DNA of 64,000 bases, taken from the NCBI GenBank assembly GCA_031551275.1, contig JAVBNX010000007.1, forward strand, positions 434,001-498,000. Reading direction: 5' to 3'. The translations under genes were made by a program, and so were the position numbers. The stretch comes from JAVBMJ01 sp031551275 (GTDB lineage Bacteria; Bacteroidota; Bacteroidia; Bacteroidales; Rikenellaceae). The notes under the pieces were generated by a model that worked only from the letters and a program-made list of their open reading frames with translations, did no database searches and was not told the origin of the DNA. Shown in pieces: positions 51,652 to 60,693 of the stretch (positions are counted from its first letter, which is position 1; every line of letters begins with the position of its first letter).

Positions 51652-51659
51652 CAAAGATA
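51652..51659 (-). promoter_or_regulatory. -7 element of the lipocalin-like gene
   Basis: TATCTTTG on the minus strand, 24 nt before the ATG at 51627. Confidence 0.5.
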
Positions 51660-51739
51660 AACCCAAAGGACTATGGATGAGCCCCCAAAAGTCCCAAAAC
51701 AGGGAAAACCAAGAAATCGTAACAAAAAATTAATATTGG

Positions 51740-52762
51740 CTACTTTCCCCTTTGTCCGGCGGCCAGAAGACCGCAGGCGGCCTGGATGTCCTCGCCCCTC
51801 GAGGCGCGGATCGTGGTATGCAAGCCCTTGGCGGTCAGCGCGTCACGGAAAGCCGTTACCTGGGCGTCGGGCGGGGAGTGGAGGTCGCTGCCCGGGGTGC
51901 AGTGCAGGCGGATCAGGTTGATCCGGCAGGCCAGACCGCCCAGCAGACGGCACAGTTCCTTGATGTGGGCGGGGGAATCGTTAACGCCTTGTATAAGAAT
52001 ATATTCAAAGCTCACGCGGCGCTGGCCCGTCCAGTCGTGGCGGCGCAGGGCCTCCACGGTCGCCCGGATGGGGTGGGCTTTCTCGGCGGGCATCGAGGCG
52101 AGGCGCTCGGCCGGGAAGGGGTTGTGCAGGCTGATCGCCAGGTTGACCCGGGAGCGGGCGAGCAGATCTTCGAGTCGGGGCAGCATGCCGATGGTCGAGA
52201 CCGTGATCCGGGAGGGGCTCCACGCGTAGCCCCAGGGGGCGGTCAGGATATCCAATGAGCGGAGCACCTCCTCCAGGTTGTCCAACGGTTCGCCCATGCC
52301 CATGTAGACGATGTTGGAGAGGTTTTTTATTCCGGGACCGCTTTCCGCCTGGTTAAGGATCTCCCCGGCGGTAAGCTGGTGCTTGTAGCCCCCCTTGCCC
52401 GTGGCGCAGAAGCGGCAGCCCATGCGGCAGCCCGCCTGGCAGGAGACGCACAGCGTCAGGCGGTCGTGGTCGGGGATCAGGGCCGACTCGATCAGGCCGT
52501 TTTGCAGGGTGGGGAAGAGGTATTTCTGGGTTCCGTCCTTCGAGACGGCGATCTCGATGGGTTGCAGGCGGCCGACCTGGTATTTCTTGTTTAATATTTC
52601 GCGCGCGGTTTTGCTCAGGTCGGTCATTTGGTCGAGTTGCGTCGCGCCCCGGGCGTAGAGCCAGCCCGCCAATTGTTTGGCGGCGTAAGGCTTGAGGCCC
52701 GCCTCTTGCGCGACGGCTTGCAACTGCTGCAAATCTTTACCGTATAACCATTCTAACCCCAT
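51740..52762 (-). CDS. rlmN: 23S rRNA/tRNA C2-adenine methyltransferase RlmN
   Basis: 340 residues; radical-SAM methylation of A2503 in 23S rRNA and A37 in tRNA. The [4Fe-4S] motif is Cys112-x3-Cys116-x2-Cys119 in AGCRMGCRFCATG. Other marks: NIVYMGMGEPLDN, RITVSTIGMLP, LAISLHNPFPAERLASMPAE and RINLIRLHCTPGSDL (separate landmarks). The ATG overlaps the dus gene by 10 nt. Confidence 0.95.
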   Translation of the reverse strand: MGLEWLYGKDLQQLQAVAQEAGLKPYAAKQLAGWLYARGATQLDQMTDLSKTAREILNKKYQVGRLQPIEIAVSKDGTQKYLFPTLQNGLIESALIPDHDRLTLCVSCQAGCRMGCRFCATGKGGYKHQLTAGEILNQAESGPGIKNLSNIVYMGMGEPLDNLEEVLRSLDILTAPWGYAWSPSRITVSTIGMLPRLEDLLARSRVNLAISLHNPFPAERLASMPAEKAHPIRATVEALRRHDWTGQRRVSFEYILIQGVNDSPAHIKELCRLLGGLACRINLIRLHCTPGSDLHSPPDAQVTAFRDALTAKGLHTTIRASRGEDIQAACGLLAAGQRGK

Positions 52763-53727
52763 GTGGCGTCGATTTGATCGAGTGTTTCTATCAGTTCCTC
52801 TACCGTGTTGAGGGTGACCAGTTTGATGCGGGTCTGCTTGAAGTCGGTCAGGGCTTTGAAGTAGGCGGCCAGGTGGCGGCGCATCTCCAGGATGCCGCGC
52901 GGCAGGCCCTTGACCTCGACAGACTTTAAGAGGTGGTCCTTAGCGAGAACGACGCGCTCGTGGACCGAGGGGGGCGGGAGCAATTCGCCCGTGTCGAGGT
53001 AGTGCCGGATCTCACGGAAAATCCAGGGGCGGCCGTAGGTGGCCCGGCCGATCATGATCCCGTCCACGCCGTAGTCGTCGAAGGCGCGCTTGGCCGACCC
53101 GGGCGAATGGATGTCGCCGTTGCCGATGATGGGGATATGGATCGCGGGGTTGTTTTTGACCTTGCCGATCAACGTCCAGTCGGCCTGCCCGGTGTAGAGC
53201 TGGGCGCGGGTGCGGCCGTGGATGGTCAGGGCCTTGATGCCCACGTCCTGCAAACGGAGGGCGATCTCCTCGATGTTTTTGCTGCTCTCGTCCCAGCCCA
53301 GGCGGGTCTTGACCGTGACGGGGAGTTTGACCGCCTCGACGATTTGGCGGGTCATCTCGACCATCAAGGGGACGTCCCTCATCATGCCCGAGCCCGCGCC
53401 CCGGTTGGCGATCTTTTTGACCGGGCAGCCGAAGTTGATGTCGACCAGCTCGGGGCCCGCCTGCTCGGCGATCACGGCCGACTGGACCATCGGCTCGATC
53501 AAATGGCCGTAGATCTGGATGCCCACGGGGCGCTCGTAGTCGGAGAGGGATAGCTTGGCGACCGATTTTCTCGCGTCGCGGATCAAGCCGTCGCTCGAAA
53601 TGAACTCGGTGTAGACCATGTCGGCGCCGAAACCTTTGCAGATGTGGCGGAAAGAGGCGTCGGTGACGTCCTCCATCGGGGCCAGGAGCAGGGCTTTATC
53701 GGGTAGTTCTATGTTGCCGATCTTCAT
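52753..53727 (-). CDS. dusB: tRNA-dihydrouridine synthase, DusB type
   Basis: 324 residues, FMN-dependent reduction of tRNA uridines. TIM-barrel marks: LLAPMEDVTDASFR (14-27), VDINFGCPVKKIANRGAGS with the catalytic Cys, PVTVKTRLGWD, LTIHGRTRAQLYTGQADW, IPIIGNGDI and DGIMIGRATYGRPWIF. First gene of the dus-rlmN pair, both RNA modifiers. The -7 element at 53733-53740 lies only 5 nt upstream of the ATG. Confidence 0.94.
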   Translation of the reverse strand: MKIGNIELPDKALLLAPMEDVTDASFRHICKGFGADMVYTEFISSDGLIRDARKSVAKLSLSDYERPVGIQIYGHLIEPMVQSAVIAEQAGPELVDINFGCPVKKIANRGAGSGMMRDVPLMVEMTRQIVEAVKLPVTVKTRLGWDESSKNIEEIALRLQDVGIKALTIHGRTRAQLYTGQADWTLIGKVKNNPAIHIPIIGNGDIHSPGSAKRAFDDYGVDGIMIGRATYGRPWIFREIRHYLDTGELLPPPSVHERVVLAKDHLLKSVEVKGLPRGILEMRRHLAAYFKALTDFKQTRIKLVTLNTVEELIETLDQIDATWG

Positions 53728-53732
53728 CGGCG

Positions 53733-53759
53733 CAAAGTTACAGTTTTTTGCTAACTTTG
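53733..53759. promoter_or_regulatory. Mirror-image double promoter of dus and the 53784 lipoprotein gene
   Basis: CAAAGTTA (53733-53740; TAACTTTG on the minus strand) and TAACTTTG (53752-53759, plus) point outward. With one more base on each side they form a perfect 9-bp inverted repeat, GCAAAGTTA and TAACTTTGC, with 11 bp between. Confidence 0.65.
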
Positions 53760-53783
53760 CCTGCCTTAGCCAAACCTGTTTTA

Positions 53784-54251
53784 ATGAGACTTTTTCGGTA
53801 TATATTCCTTTGCCTGGCGGCCGCCTGCGCGATCGCCTGCTCGAAAGATGAAGACAAAGGCGTGAACGCGTTCACGATCTATGGAGACGAATACGCGGCC
53901 CAGGATGCCGGTTTCTATAATGCCGAGGGAACATCCACCACGCTGCAGTTCCTGCTCGACGGCGGGGAGATCGCCGAAATCGTGGTCCCGGAAGCGGCCC
54001 TGGGGCAGTGGTTCGTTCCCCAGGCGGACGGATCGTCGTGGCGGCTGATGTTGCTCCATACCTACCTCGGATCGGGGAGCGGTATGAACCAGATCGACGA
54101 AGCGAAGATCTTTGTCAACCCGATGGGGGAGGAGTGCGACCGGAAACAAAAATTCGAGGTGCGGTTCGAGGTCACGCTCACGGACGGGCGTACGGCGAGC
54201 GGACATTTCCGCGGCGAGATCGACCGCAAATCGGTATGGTTCGTCAATTGA
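53784..54251 (+). CDS. Uncharacterised lipoprotein
   Basis: 155 residues; not recognised. N-terminal lipoprotein signal MRLFRYIFLCLAAACAIACSK with Cys19 (or Cys15) as acyl site, a short acidic linker and a beta-rich body containing TLQFLLDGGEIAEIVVPEAALG and FEVRFEVTLTDGRTASGHFRGEID as landmarks. The TASGHFRGEI end resembles a beta sandwich. It shares an inverted-repeat promoter with dus and is followed 36 nt later by another lipoprotein gene with its own -7 element. Confidence 0.7.
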   Translation: MRLFRYIFLCLAAACAIACSKDEDKGVNAFTIYGDEYAAQDAGFYNAEGTSTTLQFLLDGGEIAEIVVPEAALGQWFVPQADGSSWRLMLLHTYLGSGSGMNQIDEAKIFVNPMGEECDRKQKFEVRFEVTLTDGRTASGHFRGEIDRKSVWFVN

Positions 54252-54260
54252 CATTTTCAC

Positions 54261-54268
54261 TATCTTTG
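54261..54268 (+). promoter_or_regulatory. -7 element of the 54288 lipoprotein-argS unit
   Basis: TATCTTTG on the plus strand, 19 nt before the ATG at 54288. Confidence 0.5.
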
Positions 54269-54287
54269 CAGCCACACTTTTGATGCA

Positions 54288-54767
54288 ATGAAAAATCGGG
54301 TACTTATAGCTTTGGGGGTCTTGCTGCTCTCTTCGTGCGTGTCGGCCGATAAGGTCGAGATGGTCGGCGTGGAGGATTTCTATATGGTCGACGAGACGAA
54401 ATTCGAGGTGACCGTCAAGCTCAAAAACGGGAACGGGTCGAATTTGACCGTCAAGCGGGCGAGCATCGCGTTGATGGAGGGGAAAACGGCGCTGGTCGAG
54501 CTGATGCTGGATGATAAGGTATTGATTCCCAAACGCTGCGAGCGGGCGTTGATGTTTCCCGTGAGCGTGCGGTACAGCGACCCGGAGACGCTCTCGCAAT
54601 TGCCGGAAAAGACAAACGGCGGGACTCCGCTCGTGGTCATAGGGAAGGTGACGGGGCAGGTGGGGATCTTCTCGCAGACCCGCAAGGTGGGGCCGATGAG
54701 CGTCGAGGAGTTTCTGGCCTTGCTCGACGAGGAAAACAGGGAAATGGTTAAAGGATTTATTTATTGA
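54288..54767 (+). CDS. LEA2-like lipoprotein (paralogue of 31727-32203)
   Basis: 159 residues, lipobox LLLSSC with Cys17. The body repeats the plan of the gene at 31727-32203: VEMVGVEDFYMVDETKFEVTVKLKNGNGSNLTVKRASIAL against VTVLSVTGLDFKKMSNTTLMLSVENNSARNIKVKELKVNV (compare TKFEVTVKLKNGNGSNLTVK with TTLMLSVENNSARNIKVK), then VLIPKRCE against LVIPKKSV. Both carry a VxGKVTGQVG/VTGHLKAKAG strand. Role unknown. One nt separates it from argS. Confidence 0.65.
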   Translation: MKNRVLIALGVLLLSSCVSADKVEMVGVEDFYMVDETKFEVTVKLKNGNGSNLTVKRASIALMEGKTALVELMLDDKVLIPKRCERALMFPVSVRYSDPETLSQLPEKTNGGTPLVVIGKVTGQVGIFSQTRKVGPMSVEEFLALLDEENREMVKGFIY

Positions 54768-54768
54768 T

Positions 54769-56553
54769 ATGGTTAATATCGAGGAATTTTTGACCCGGTC
54801 GGCAGGGGAGGCGTTGGCCGCCCTCTACGGGGAGAAGGCGCAGGGCGCGCCCATCCAGATACAGAAAACACGCAAGGAGTTCCAGGGGGATTACACACTG
54901 GTCGTATTCCCGCTCCTCAAGGCGAGCGGTACGGGGCCCGAGCAGACCGCGCAGGCCATCGGCCAGTGGATGCAAGGCAACGCGCAGCAGGTAAGCGGGT
55001 TCAATGTGGTAAAAGGGTTTCTGAACCTCTCGCTTTCGGACGAATTCTGGGCCGGTCGGCTCGCGGAGATCCGGCAGGCGGAAGGGTTCGGGCAGTTGCC
55101 CGCCACGGGAAAGACCGTAATGGTGGAGTACTCCTCGCCCAACACGAACAAGCCTTTGCACCTGGGGCATATCCGCAACAATTTGCTGGGGTACTCGGTC
55201 GCGGAGATCCTCAAAGCCTGCGGGCACAAGGTAATCAAGGCCAACCTGGTCAACGACCGGGGGATCCATATCTGCAAGAGCATGATCGCCTGGCTCAGGT
55301 ACGGCAACGGGGAGACGCCCCGATCGTCCGGCATGAAGGGCGACCATTTGGTGGGGAAATACTACGTCGAGTTCGACAAGCACTACAAGGCGGAGATCAA
55401 GGAGTTGACGGCTGCCGGGTCGAGTGAGGAGGAGGCGAAGAAGAACGCGCCGATCATCCTCGCCGCGCAGGATATGCTGCGCAAGTGGGAGTCGAAGGAC
55501 CCGGAGGTCTATGGGCTGTGGGAGAAGATGAACGGCTGGGTTTACGAGGGTTTCGACGCCACCTACAAGGCGATGGGGGTCGATTTCGATAAGATGTATT
55601 ACGAGTCGCAGACCTATATGCTCGGTAAGGAGCTGGTCGGGCAGGGGTTGGAAAAAGGGGTCTTTAAGAAGGATCCCGACGGGTCGGTGTGGATCGATTT
55701 GACCGCCGACGGGTTGGACCGCAAGTTGCTTTTGCGCAGCGACGGGACCTCGGTCTACATGACCCAGGACCTGGGCACGGCCTACGAGCGTTTTAGGGAG
55801 TTCTCCCTCGACGATCTGGTCTACGTGGTGGGCAACGAGCAGAATTACCACTTCCAGGTGTTGAAGCTGATCCTCTCCAAGCTCGGGTACGCCTGGGCCG
55901 ATCACATTACCCACCTCTCCTACGGGATGGTGGAGCTGCCCGAGGGCAGGATGAAGTCGCGGGAGGGCACGGTGGTCGACGCGGACGATCTGATGGAGGA
56001 GATGGTCGCCACGGCGCGGCAGATGTCCGAGGAGTTGGGCAAGGTCGACGCGGCGGATGCGGCCGAGGCCGAAAAGGTGGGCCGGATGGTCGGTATGGGG
56101 GCTTTGAAGTACTTTATTTTGAAAGTGGACCCCAAGAAAACGATGCTGTTCGACCCCAAAGAGTCGATCGACTTCAACGGCAACACCGGGCCCTTTATCC
56201 AGTACACCCACGCGCGGATCCGCTCGGTGATGCGCAAGGCAGCGGAGGCGGGATACAAGGCGGAGGTGGCGGCCGGGACGCCCCTTCTGGAGGAGGAGCG
56301 CAGGCTGATCTCCCAGATCAACGACCTGCCCGCGGCGATCGGGGCGGCGGGGGAGAATTTTTCGCCCGCGCTGCTGGCCAACTACGCCTACGAACTGGCC
56401 AAGACCTTCAACGGGTACTACCACGACCACTCCATCCTGCACGAGGCCGACCCGGCTGTGCGCTCCATGAGGTTGGCGTTGGCGGAGAGGTGTGCCGCCA
56501 CCATTGCGCGCGCGATGGGGCTTTTGGGGATCGATGTGCCGGAAAAGATGTAG
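54769..56553 (+). CDS. argS: Arginyl-tRNA synthetase
   Basis: 594 residues, class I synthetase charging tRNA-Arg. N-terminal ArgS-specific domain, the HIGH-type signature SSPNTNKPLHLGHIRNN (landmark LHLGHIRNN), YVVGNEQNYHFQVLKLIL, the KMSKS-equivalent GRMKSREGTVVDADDL, and the C-terminal anticodon-binding helical domain with ALLANYAYELAKTFNGYYH. Normal length. Downstream of, and probably co-transcribed with, the LEA2-like lipoprotein gene. Confidence 0.97.
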   Translation: MVNIEEFLTRSAGEALAALYGEKAQGAPIQIQKTRKEFQGDYTLVVFPLLKASGTGPEQTAQAIGQWMQGNAQQVSGFNVVKGFLNLSLSDEFWAGRLAEIRQAEGFGQLPATGKTVMVEYSSPNTNKPLHLGHIRNNLLGYSVAEILKACGHKVIKANLVNDRGIHICKSMIAWLRYGNGETPRSSGMKGDHLVGKYYVEFDKHYKAEIKELTAAGSSEEEAKKNAPIILAAQDMLRKWESKDPEVYGLWEKMNGWVYEGFDATYKAMGVDFDKMYYESQTYMLGKELVGQGLEKGVFKKDPDGSVWIDLTADGLDRKLLLRSDGTSVYMTQDLGTAYERFREFSLDDLVYVVGNEQNYHFQVLKLILSKLGYAWADHITHLSYGMVELPEGRMKSREGTVVDADDLMEEMVATARQMSEELGKVDAADAAEAEKVGRMVGMGALKYFILKVDPKKTMLFDPKESIDFNGNTGPFIQYTHARIRSVMRKAAEAGYKAEVAAGTPLLEEERRLISQINDLPAAIGAAGENFSPALLANYAYELAKTFNGYYHDHSILHEADPAVRSMRLALAERCAATIARAMGLLGIDVPEKM

Positions 56554-56569
56554 GAGCCGGAAAAATAAT

Positions 56570-56577
56570 TACCTTTG
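56570..56577 (+). promoter_or_regulatory. -7 element of the OMP-acn-icd operon
   Basis: TACCTTTG on the plus strand, only 6 nt before the ATG at 56584; the transcript would start 2-3 nt ahead of the start codon. Confidence 0.55.
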
Positions 56578-56583
56578 CCGCCG

Positions 56584-57210
56584 ATGACTTTTTTAAGAAA
56601 AATAGCGTTGCTCGCCCTGGCCCTCGCATTGGGCTCGGGGGCCTACGGGCAGAGGGCGTTGCGTTTGGATATATCGCTGGACGATCCGGCGTTCGGTGTG
56701 AAGGCGGCGATGAACATCGCATCGGCCACCGTGATCACCGACAGCAAGCCCCGGGTGGCCGTGGCGATGGGTCTGTGGGCCTCCAACCGGTGGGATTACC
56801 GTTGGGGCACGCAGGTCGAATTGCTCTACTCGATGCAGGGGGTCAAATGGCCCTTCCCCGGTCTGACCGCGGGGAAAGATTATGTCACGCGGCTGGACTA
56901 TTTGAACGTCCCCATCCTGGCTCAATATTACCTGACTGACAAGTGGCGGTTAGAACTGGGCCCGCAACTCGGCTTTCTGGTCCACTCCTGCATCCGGCAA
57001 GAGATAGATGGATATGTAAAGGAGTACAAGTCGGGGGCCAACAAGTTCGATATCAGCGTGGCGGGCGGCGTTACGTGGATCATGGACAGGCATTTTTCCT
57101 TTACCGGCCGCTATACCTTCGGGTTGAACTACATCGGGACCTCTCGCGTATTTCCCGGCAACGAGTCCAAGAATACGGTGATCCAGTTGGGGGTTAACTA
57201 TACATTCTAA
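56584..57210 (+). CDS. Outer-membrane beta-barrel protein (PorT-like)
   Basis: 208 residues. Signal peptide to about residue 22 (GAYGQ). The mature part is a small barrel: FGVKAAMNIASA, GTQVELLYSMQGVKW, TRLDYLNVPILAQYYLTDKWRLELGPQLGFLV (landmarks LDYLNVPILAQYY and LELGPQLGFLV), ending in IQLGVNYTF. The LNVPILAQYY/GPQLGFL pair is typical of PorT/OMP_b-brl_2 family barrels. The ATG at 56584 is preferred since an earlier TTG lies inside the -7 element. Four nt before aconitase. Confidence 0.8.
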   Translation: MTFLRKIALLALALALGSGAYGQRALRLDISLDDPAFGVKAAMNIASATVITDSKPRVAVAMGLWASNRWDYRWGTQVELLYSMQGVKWPFPGLTAGKDYVTRLDYLNVPILAQYYLTDKWRLELGPQLGFLVHSCIRQEIDGYVKEYKSGANKFDISVAGGVTWIMDRHFSFTGRYTFGLNYIGTSRVFPGNESKNTVIQLGVNYTF

Positions 57211-57214
57211 CGCT

Positions 57215-59434
57215 ATGTTCGATTTGGAAATGATACGGGAGGTGTACGCACGCTTCCCCTTTCGCGTCGATGCGGCGCGTAAGCTCCTGGGGCGGGGTAT
57301 GCCCCTTTGTGAGAAGATCCTCTACGCTCATCTGTGGGAGGGCGAGGCCACGCAGAGTTATGACCGCGGACGCGAGTACGCCGATTTCGCCCCCGACAGG
57401 GTGGCCATGCAGGACGCCACGGCCCAGATGGCCCTTTTGCAATTCATCAACGCGGGGCAGGATAAGAGCGCCGTTCCCGCCTCGATCCACTGCGACCACC
57501 TGATCGTGGCGGAGTGCGGGGCGAAAGCAGACCTGCAAAGGGCCAACGAGGTAAACAGCGAGGTCTACGGCTTTTTGAAAAGCGCGGCTTCGAGGTACGG
57601 GATCGGTTACTGGCGTCCCGGCGCGGGGATCATCCACCAGGTCGTGCTGGAGAATTACGCCTTCCCCGGCGGGCTGATGATCGGCTCGGATTCCCACACC
57701 CCCAACGCGGGCGGCCTGGGCATGCTGGGCGTGGGCGTGGGCGGCGCCGACGTGACCGACGTGATGGCGGGATTGAGTTGGGAGTTGCGCATGCCCCGGG
57801 TGATCGGGGTCAGGCTGACGGGCAAACTCGGCGGCTGGGCGACCCCCAAGGACGTGATCCTCAGGCTGGCAGGAGTGCTCTCGGTCAAGGGGGCGACCAA
57901 CTGTGTGCTGGAGTATTTCGGGCCGGGGTGCGAGACCCTCTCGGCCACGGGCAAGGCCTCGATATGCAACATGGGGGCGGAGTTGGGGGCGACCTCCTCG
58001 GTCTTCGGGTTGGATGACCCGATCTGCGACTACCTGCGCGCCACGGGGCGCAATGAGGTGGCCGACGCGGCGCAGAAGATCGCGGAGTATTTAAGGCCGG
58101 ATCAGGATGCGGAGTACGACAGGATCATCGAGATCGACCTCGCGGAGTTGGAGCCCTGCGTGAACGGGCCTTTCTCGCCCGATTTGGTGCATGGGATCTC
58201 GACCCTCGCGGCCGACGTGCGGCGGGAGGGCTATCCCAAAACGATGGAGGTGGGGCTGATCGGCTCCTGCACCAACTCATCCTACGAGGATTTGGGGTTG
58301 GCGGCTTCGCTGGCCCGCCAGGCGGTCGAAAAGGGATTGAAAGCCAAGGCCAAATTAATTATAAATCCCGGGTCGGAGGCCGTTTTAGCCACCGCGCGCA
58401 GGGACGGCATCATCGCCGACCTGGAGGCGGTCGGGGCCGAGATCATGGCCAACGCCTGCGGGCCCTGCATCGGGCAGTGGAACAGGCCGGGGGCGGAGCA
58501 GAAAAAGCCCAATTCGATCGTGACCTCCTTTAACCGCAACTTCGCGGGGCGGGCCGACGGCAACCCCAACACCTGCGCTTTTGTGGCGTCGCCCGAGATG
58601 GTAATGGCCTTCTCGATCGCAGGGGATGTGACCTTCAACCCGTTGACCGATAAGTTGCAGAATGAAAGGGGCGAAATGGTAATGCTCGATCCGCCCGTGT
58701 CAGACGCCCTGCCCAAAAAGGGGATGGCCGATGCCGACAACGGGTACGAGGCCCCGGTGGAGGGTGCGCCCGACGTGGCGGTCGACCCCAAATCGGAGCG
58801 GTTGCAGTTGTTGAAACCCTTTGCGCCGTTCCATGCGGAGGATTTCAAGGATATGCCCCTGTTGATCAAAGCCAAAGGCAAATGCACCACCGACCACATC
58901 TCGGCGGCGGGCAAGTGGCTGCGTTTCCGGGGACACCTGGAAAATATATCGGAGAACCTTTTAATGGGGGCGACCAACGCCTTCAACGGGGAGGTCAACA
59001 GCGTGTTGAACCAGTTGACGGGGCAATACGGTGCGGTCTCGGCCGTCGCCAAGGCCTACAAGCAGGCGGGGGTGTCGTCCATCGTGGTCACCGATGAGAA
59101 CTACGGCGAGGGCTCCTCGCGCGAGCACGCGGCCCTGGAGCCGAGGTTTTTGAACGTGAAGGCGGTATTGGCGCGCTCTTTCGCACGCATCCACGAGACC
59201 AACCTCAAAAAGCAGGGGATGCTGGCCGTTACCTTCGCCGAGAAGGAGGATTATGACAAGGTAAGGGAGGCCGACCGGATCGAAATACGCGGGTTGGAGG
59301 GCTTCGCCCCGAGCAAGCCGTTGGAGGCCGTTTTGCACCACAAGGACGGGACGGTCGAGAGTTTCCCGGTCAACCATACCTACAATGAAACGCAGATCGG
59401 CTGGCTGCGCAAGGGGGCGGCGTTGAATAAATAG
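57215..59434 (+). CDS. acn: Aconitate hydratase
   Basis: 739 residues, of the mitochondrial/AcnA-like type common in Bacteroidota. Isomerises citrate to isocitrate. The [4Fe-4S] ligands are seen in GSCTNSSYEDL (about Cys352) and NACGPCIGQW (about Cys415 and Cys418); IGSDSHTPNAGGLGMLGVGVGGADV (landmark IGSDSHTPN) and the swivel-domain active serine in YGEGSSREHAALEPRFL are intact. Eleven nt separate it from icd. Together they give the oxidative arm to 2-oxoglutarate, the usual route to glutamate in these bacteria. Citrate synthase is not in the window. Confidence 0.96.
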   Translation: MFDLEMIREVYARFPFRVDAARKLLGRGMPLCEKILYAHLWEGEATQSYDRGREYADFAPDRVAMQDATAQMALLQFINAGQDKSAVPASIHCDHLIVAECGAKADLQRANEVNSEVYGFLKSAASRYGIGYWRPGAGIIHQVVLENYAFPGGLMIGSDSHTPNAGGLGMLGVGVGGADVTDVMAGLSWELRMPRVIGVRLTGKLGGWATPKDVILRLAGVLSVKGATNCVLEYFGPGCETLSATGKASICNMGAELGATSSVFGLDDPICDYLRATGRNEVADAAQKIAEYLRPDQDAEYDRIIEIDLAELEPCVNGPFSPDLVHGISTLAADVRREGYPKTMEVGLIGSCTNSSYEDLGLAASLARQAVEKGLKAKAKLIINPGSEAVLATARRDGIIADLEAVGAEIMANACGPCIGQWNRPGAEQKKPNSIVTSFNRNFAGRADGNPNTCAFVASPEMVMAFSIAGDVTFNPLTDKLQNERGEMVMLDPPVSDALPKKGMADADNGYEAPVEGAPDVAVDPKSERLQLLKPFAPFHAEDFKDMPLLIKAKGKCTTDHISAAGKWLRFRGHLENISENLLMGATNAFNGEVNSVLNQLTGQYGAVSAVAKAYKQAGVSSIVVTDENYGEGSSREHAALEPRFLNVKAVLARSFARIHETNLKKQGMLAVTFAEKEDYDKVREADRIEIRGLEGFAPSKPLEAVLHHKDGTVESFPVNHTYNETQIGWLRKGAALNK

Positions 59435-59445
59435 AATTAAAGCAG

Positions 59446-60666
59446 ATGAAAGTAAAGGTCCCATACATTACCGGCGACGGGGTCGGCGCGGAGATTACCC
59501 CCTCGATGATCCGGGTAGTGGATACGGCGCTCAAGGCGTGTTACGGCGAGGAAAAAGGCATCCAGTGGATCGAGGTCCTGGCAGGGGGAAGGGCGTTCGA
59601 CCAAACGGGCGAATGGCTGCCCGCGGCCACCATGGAGGCCTTCAAGGAGTATAAGATCGGCATCAAAGGGCCGTTGACCACGCCCGTGGGCGGGGGAATA
59701 CGGTCGCTGAACGTGGCCCTGCGGCAGGATCTGGACCTGTACGTCTGTTTGCGTCCGGTCAAGTGGTATCCGGGGGTGGAGACGCCCGTCAAGGAGCCGG
59801 GCAAGGTCTCGATGCACGTCTTTCGGGAGAACACCGAGGATATTTACGCGGGGATCGAATGGGAGGCCGGGACGCCCCAGGCGGCCAAATTTCTGCGCTT
59901 TTTGCAGGACGAGATGGGGGTAAGCAAGGTGCGCTTTCCCGAGAGTTCCTCGTTCGGGGTCAAGCCCGTGTCGCGGGAGGGGACCGAGAGGCTGGTGGGC
60001 GCGGCGATCGACTACGCTTTGGAGCGCGGGCTGAAAGTCGTTACCCTGGTCCACAAGGGGAATATCATGAAATTTACCGAGGGCGGCTTCAAGAAGTGGG
60101 GGTATGAGCTGGCGCGCACCAAGTATGCGGGCCGGTGCTTTACCATGGCCGAATGGGAGCAGATCAAGGGCGAGAAGGGAGCGGCAGAGGCCGACGCGGC
60201 GTTGGCGGCGGCGAAAGCGGCGGGCAAACTGATCGTCAACGATGTGATCGTGGACGCGTTCTTGCAGAACTCGCTGCTCACTCCGGAGAAGTACTCGGTG
60301 GTGGCGACGCTGAACCTGAACGGGGACTACATCTCCGACCAGTTGGCCGCCATGGTGGGCGGCATCGGCATCGCACCCGGAGCCAACATCAACTACGCGA
60401 CCGGCCACGCCATCTTCGAGGCGACCCACGGCACGGCGCCTGATATTGCCGGGAAGAATTGCGCCAACCCCTGTTCGCTGATCCTTTCGGCGGTCATGAT
60501 GCTCGAGTATCTGGGCATGAAAGAGGCGGGGCAACGTATAGAGAAAGCGCTTTCGGAGTGCTTTGCCGATGGCATGGCGACGTCCGACCTGGCGCGGTTT
60601 ATGGCGCAGGGGAAGGGCCTGACCACAACCGAATTCACCGAAGAATTAATCCGAAGGATAGGTTAA
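59446..60666 (+). CDS. icd: Isocitrate dehydrogenase (NADP-type)
   Basis: 406 residues; oxidative decarboxylation of isocitrate to 2-oxoglutarate. Marks: VPYITGDGVGAEITPSMI near the N-terminus, KGPLTTPVGGGIRSLNVALRQDLDLYVCLRPV (landmarks KGPLTTPVGGGIRS and RQDLDLYVCLRPV), FRENTEDIYAGIEW, the substrate-binding PESSSFGVKPVSREGTERL, DYISDQLAAMVGGIGIAPGANIN, and HGTAPDIAGKNCANP. The residues around FGVKPVSREGTERL match the NADP-dependent E. coli-like branch; coenzyme choice is inferred. Confidence 0.95.
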   Translation: MKVKVPYITGDGVGAEITPSMIRVVDTALKACYGEEKGIQWIEVLAGGRAFDQTGEWLPAATMEAFKEYKIGIKGPLTTPVGGGIRSLNVALRQDLDLYVCLRPVKWYPGVETPVKEPGKVSMHVFRENTEDIYAGIEWEAGTPQAAKFLRFLQDEMGVSKVRFPESSSFGVKPVSREGTERLVGAAIDYALERGLKVVTLVHKGNIMKFTEGGFKKWGYELARTKYAGRCFTMAEWEQIKGEKGAAEADAALAAAKAAGKLIVNDVIVDAFLQNSLLTPEKYSVVATLNLNGDYISDQLAAMVGGIGIAPGANINYATGHAIFEATHGTAPDIAGKNCANPCSLILSAVMMLEYLGMKEAGQRIEKALSECFADGMATSDLARFMAQGKGLTTTEFTEELIRRIG

Positions 60667-60693
60667 GTTGCCCGACGGGCAGCTTCCCGGATC

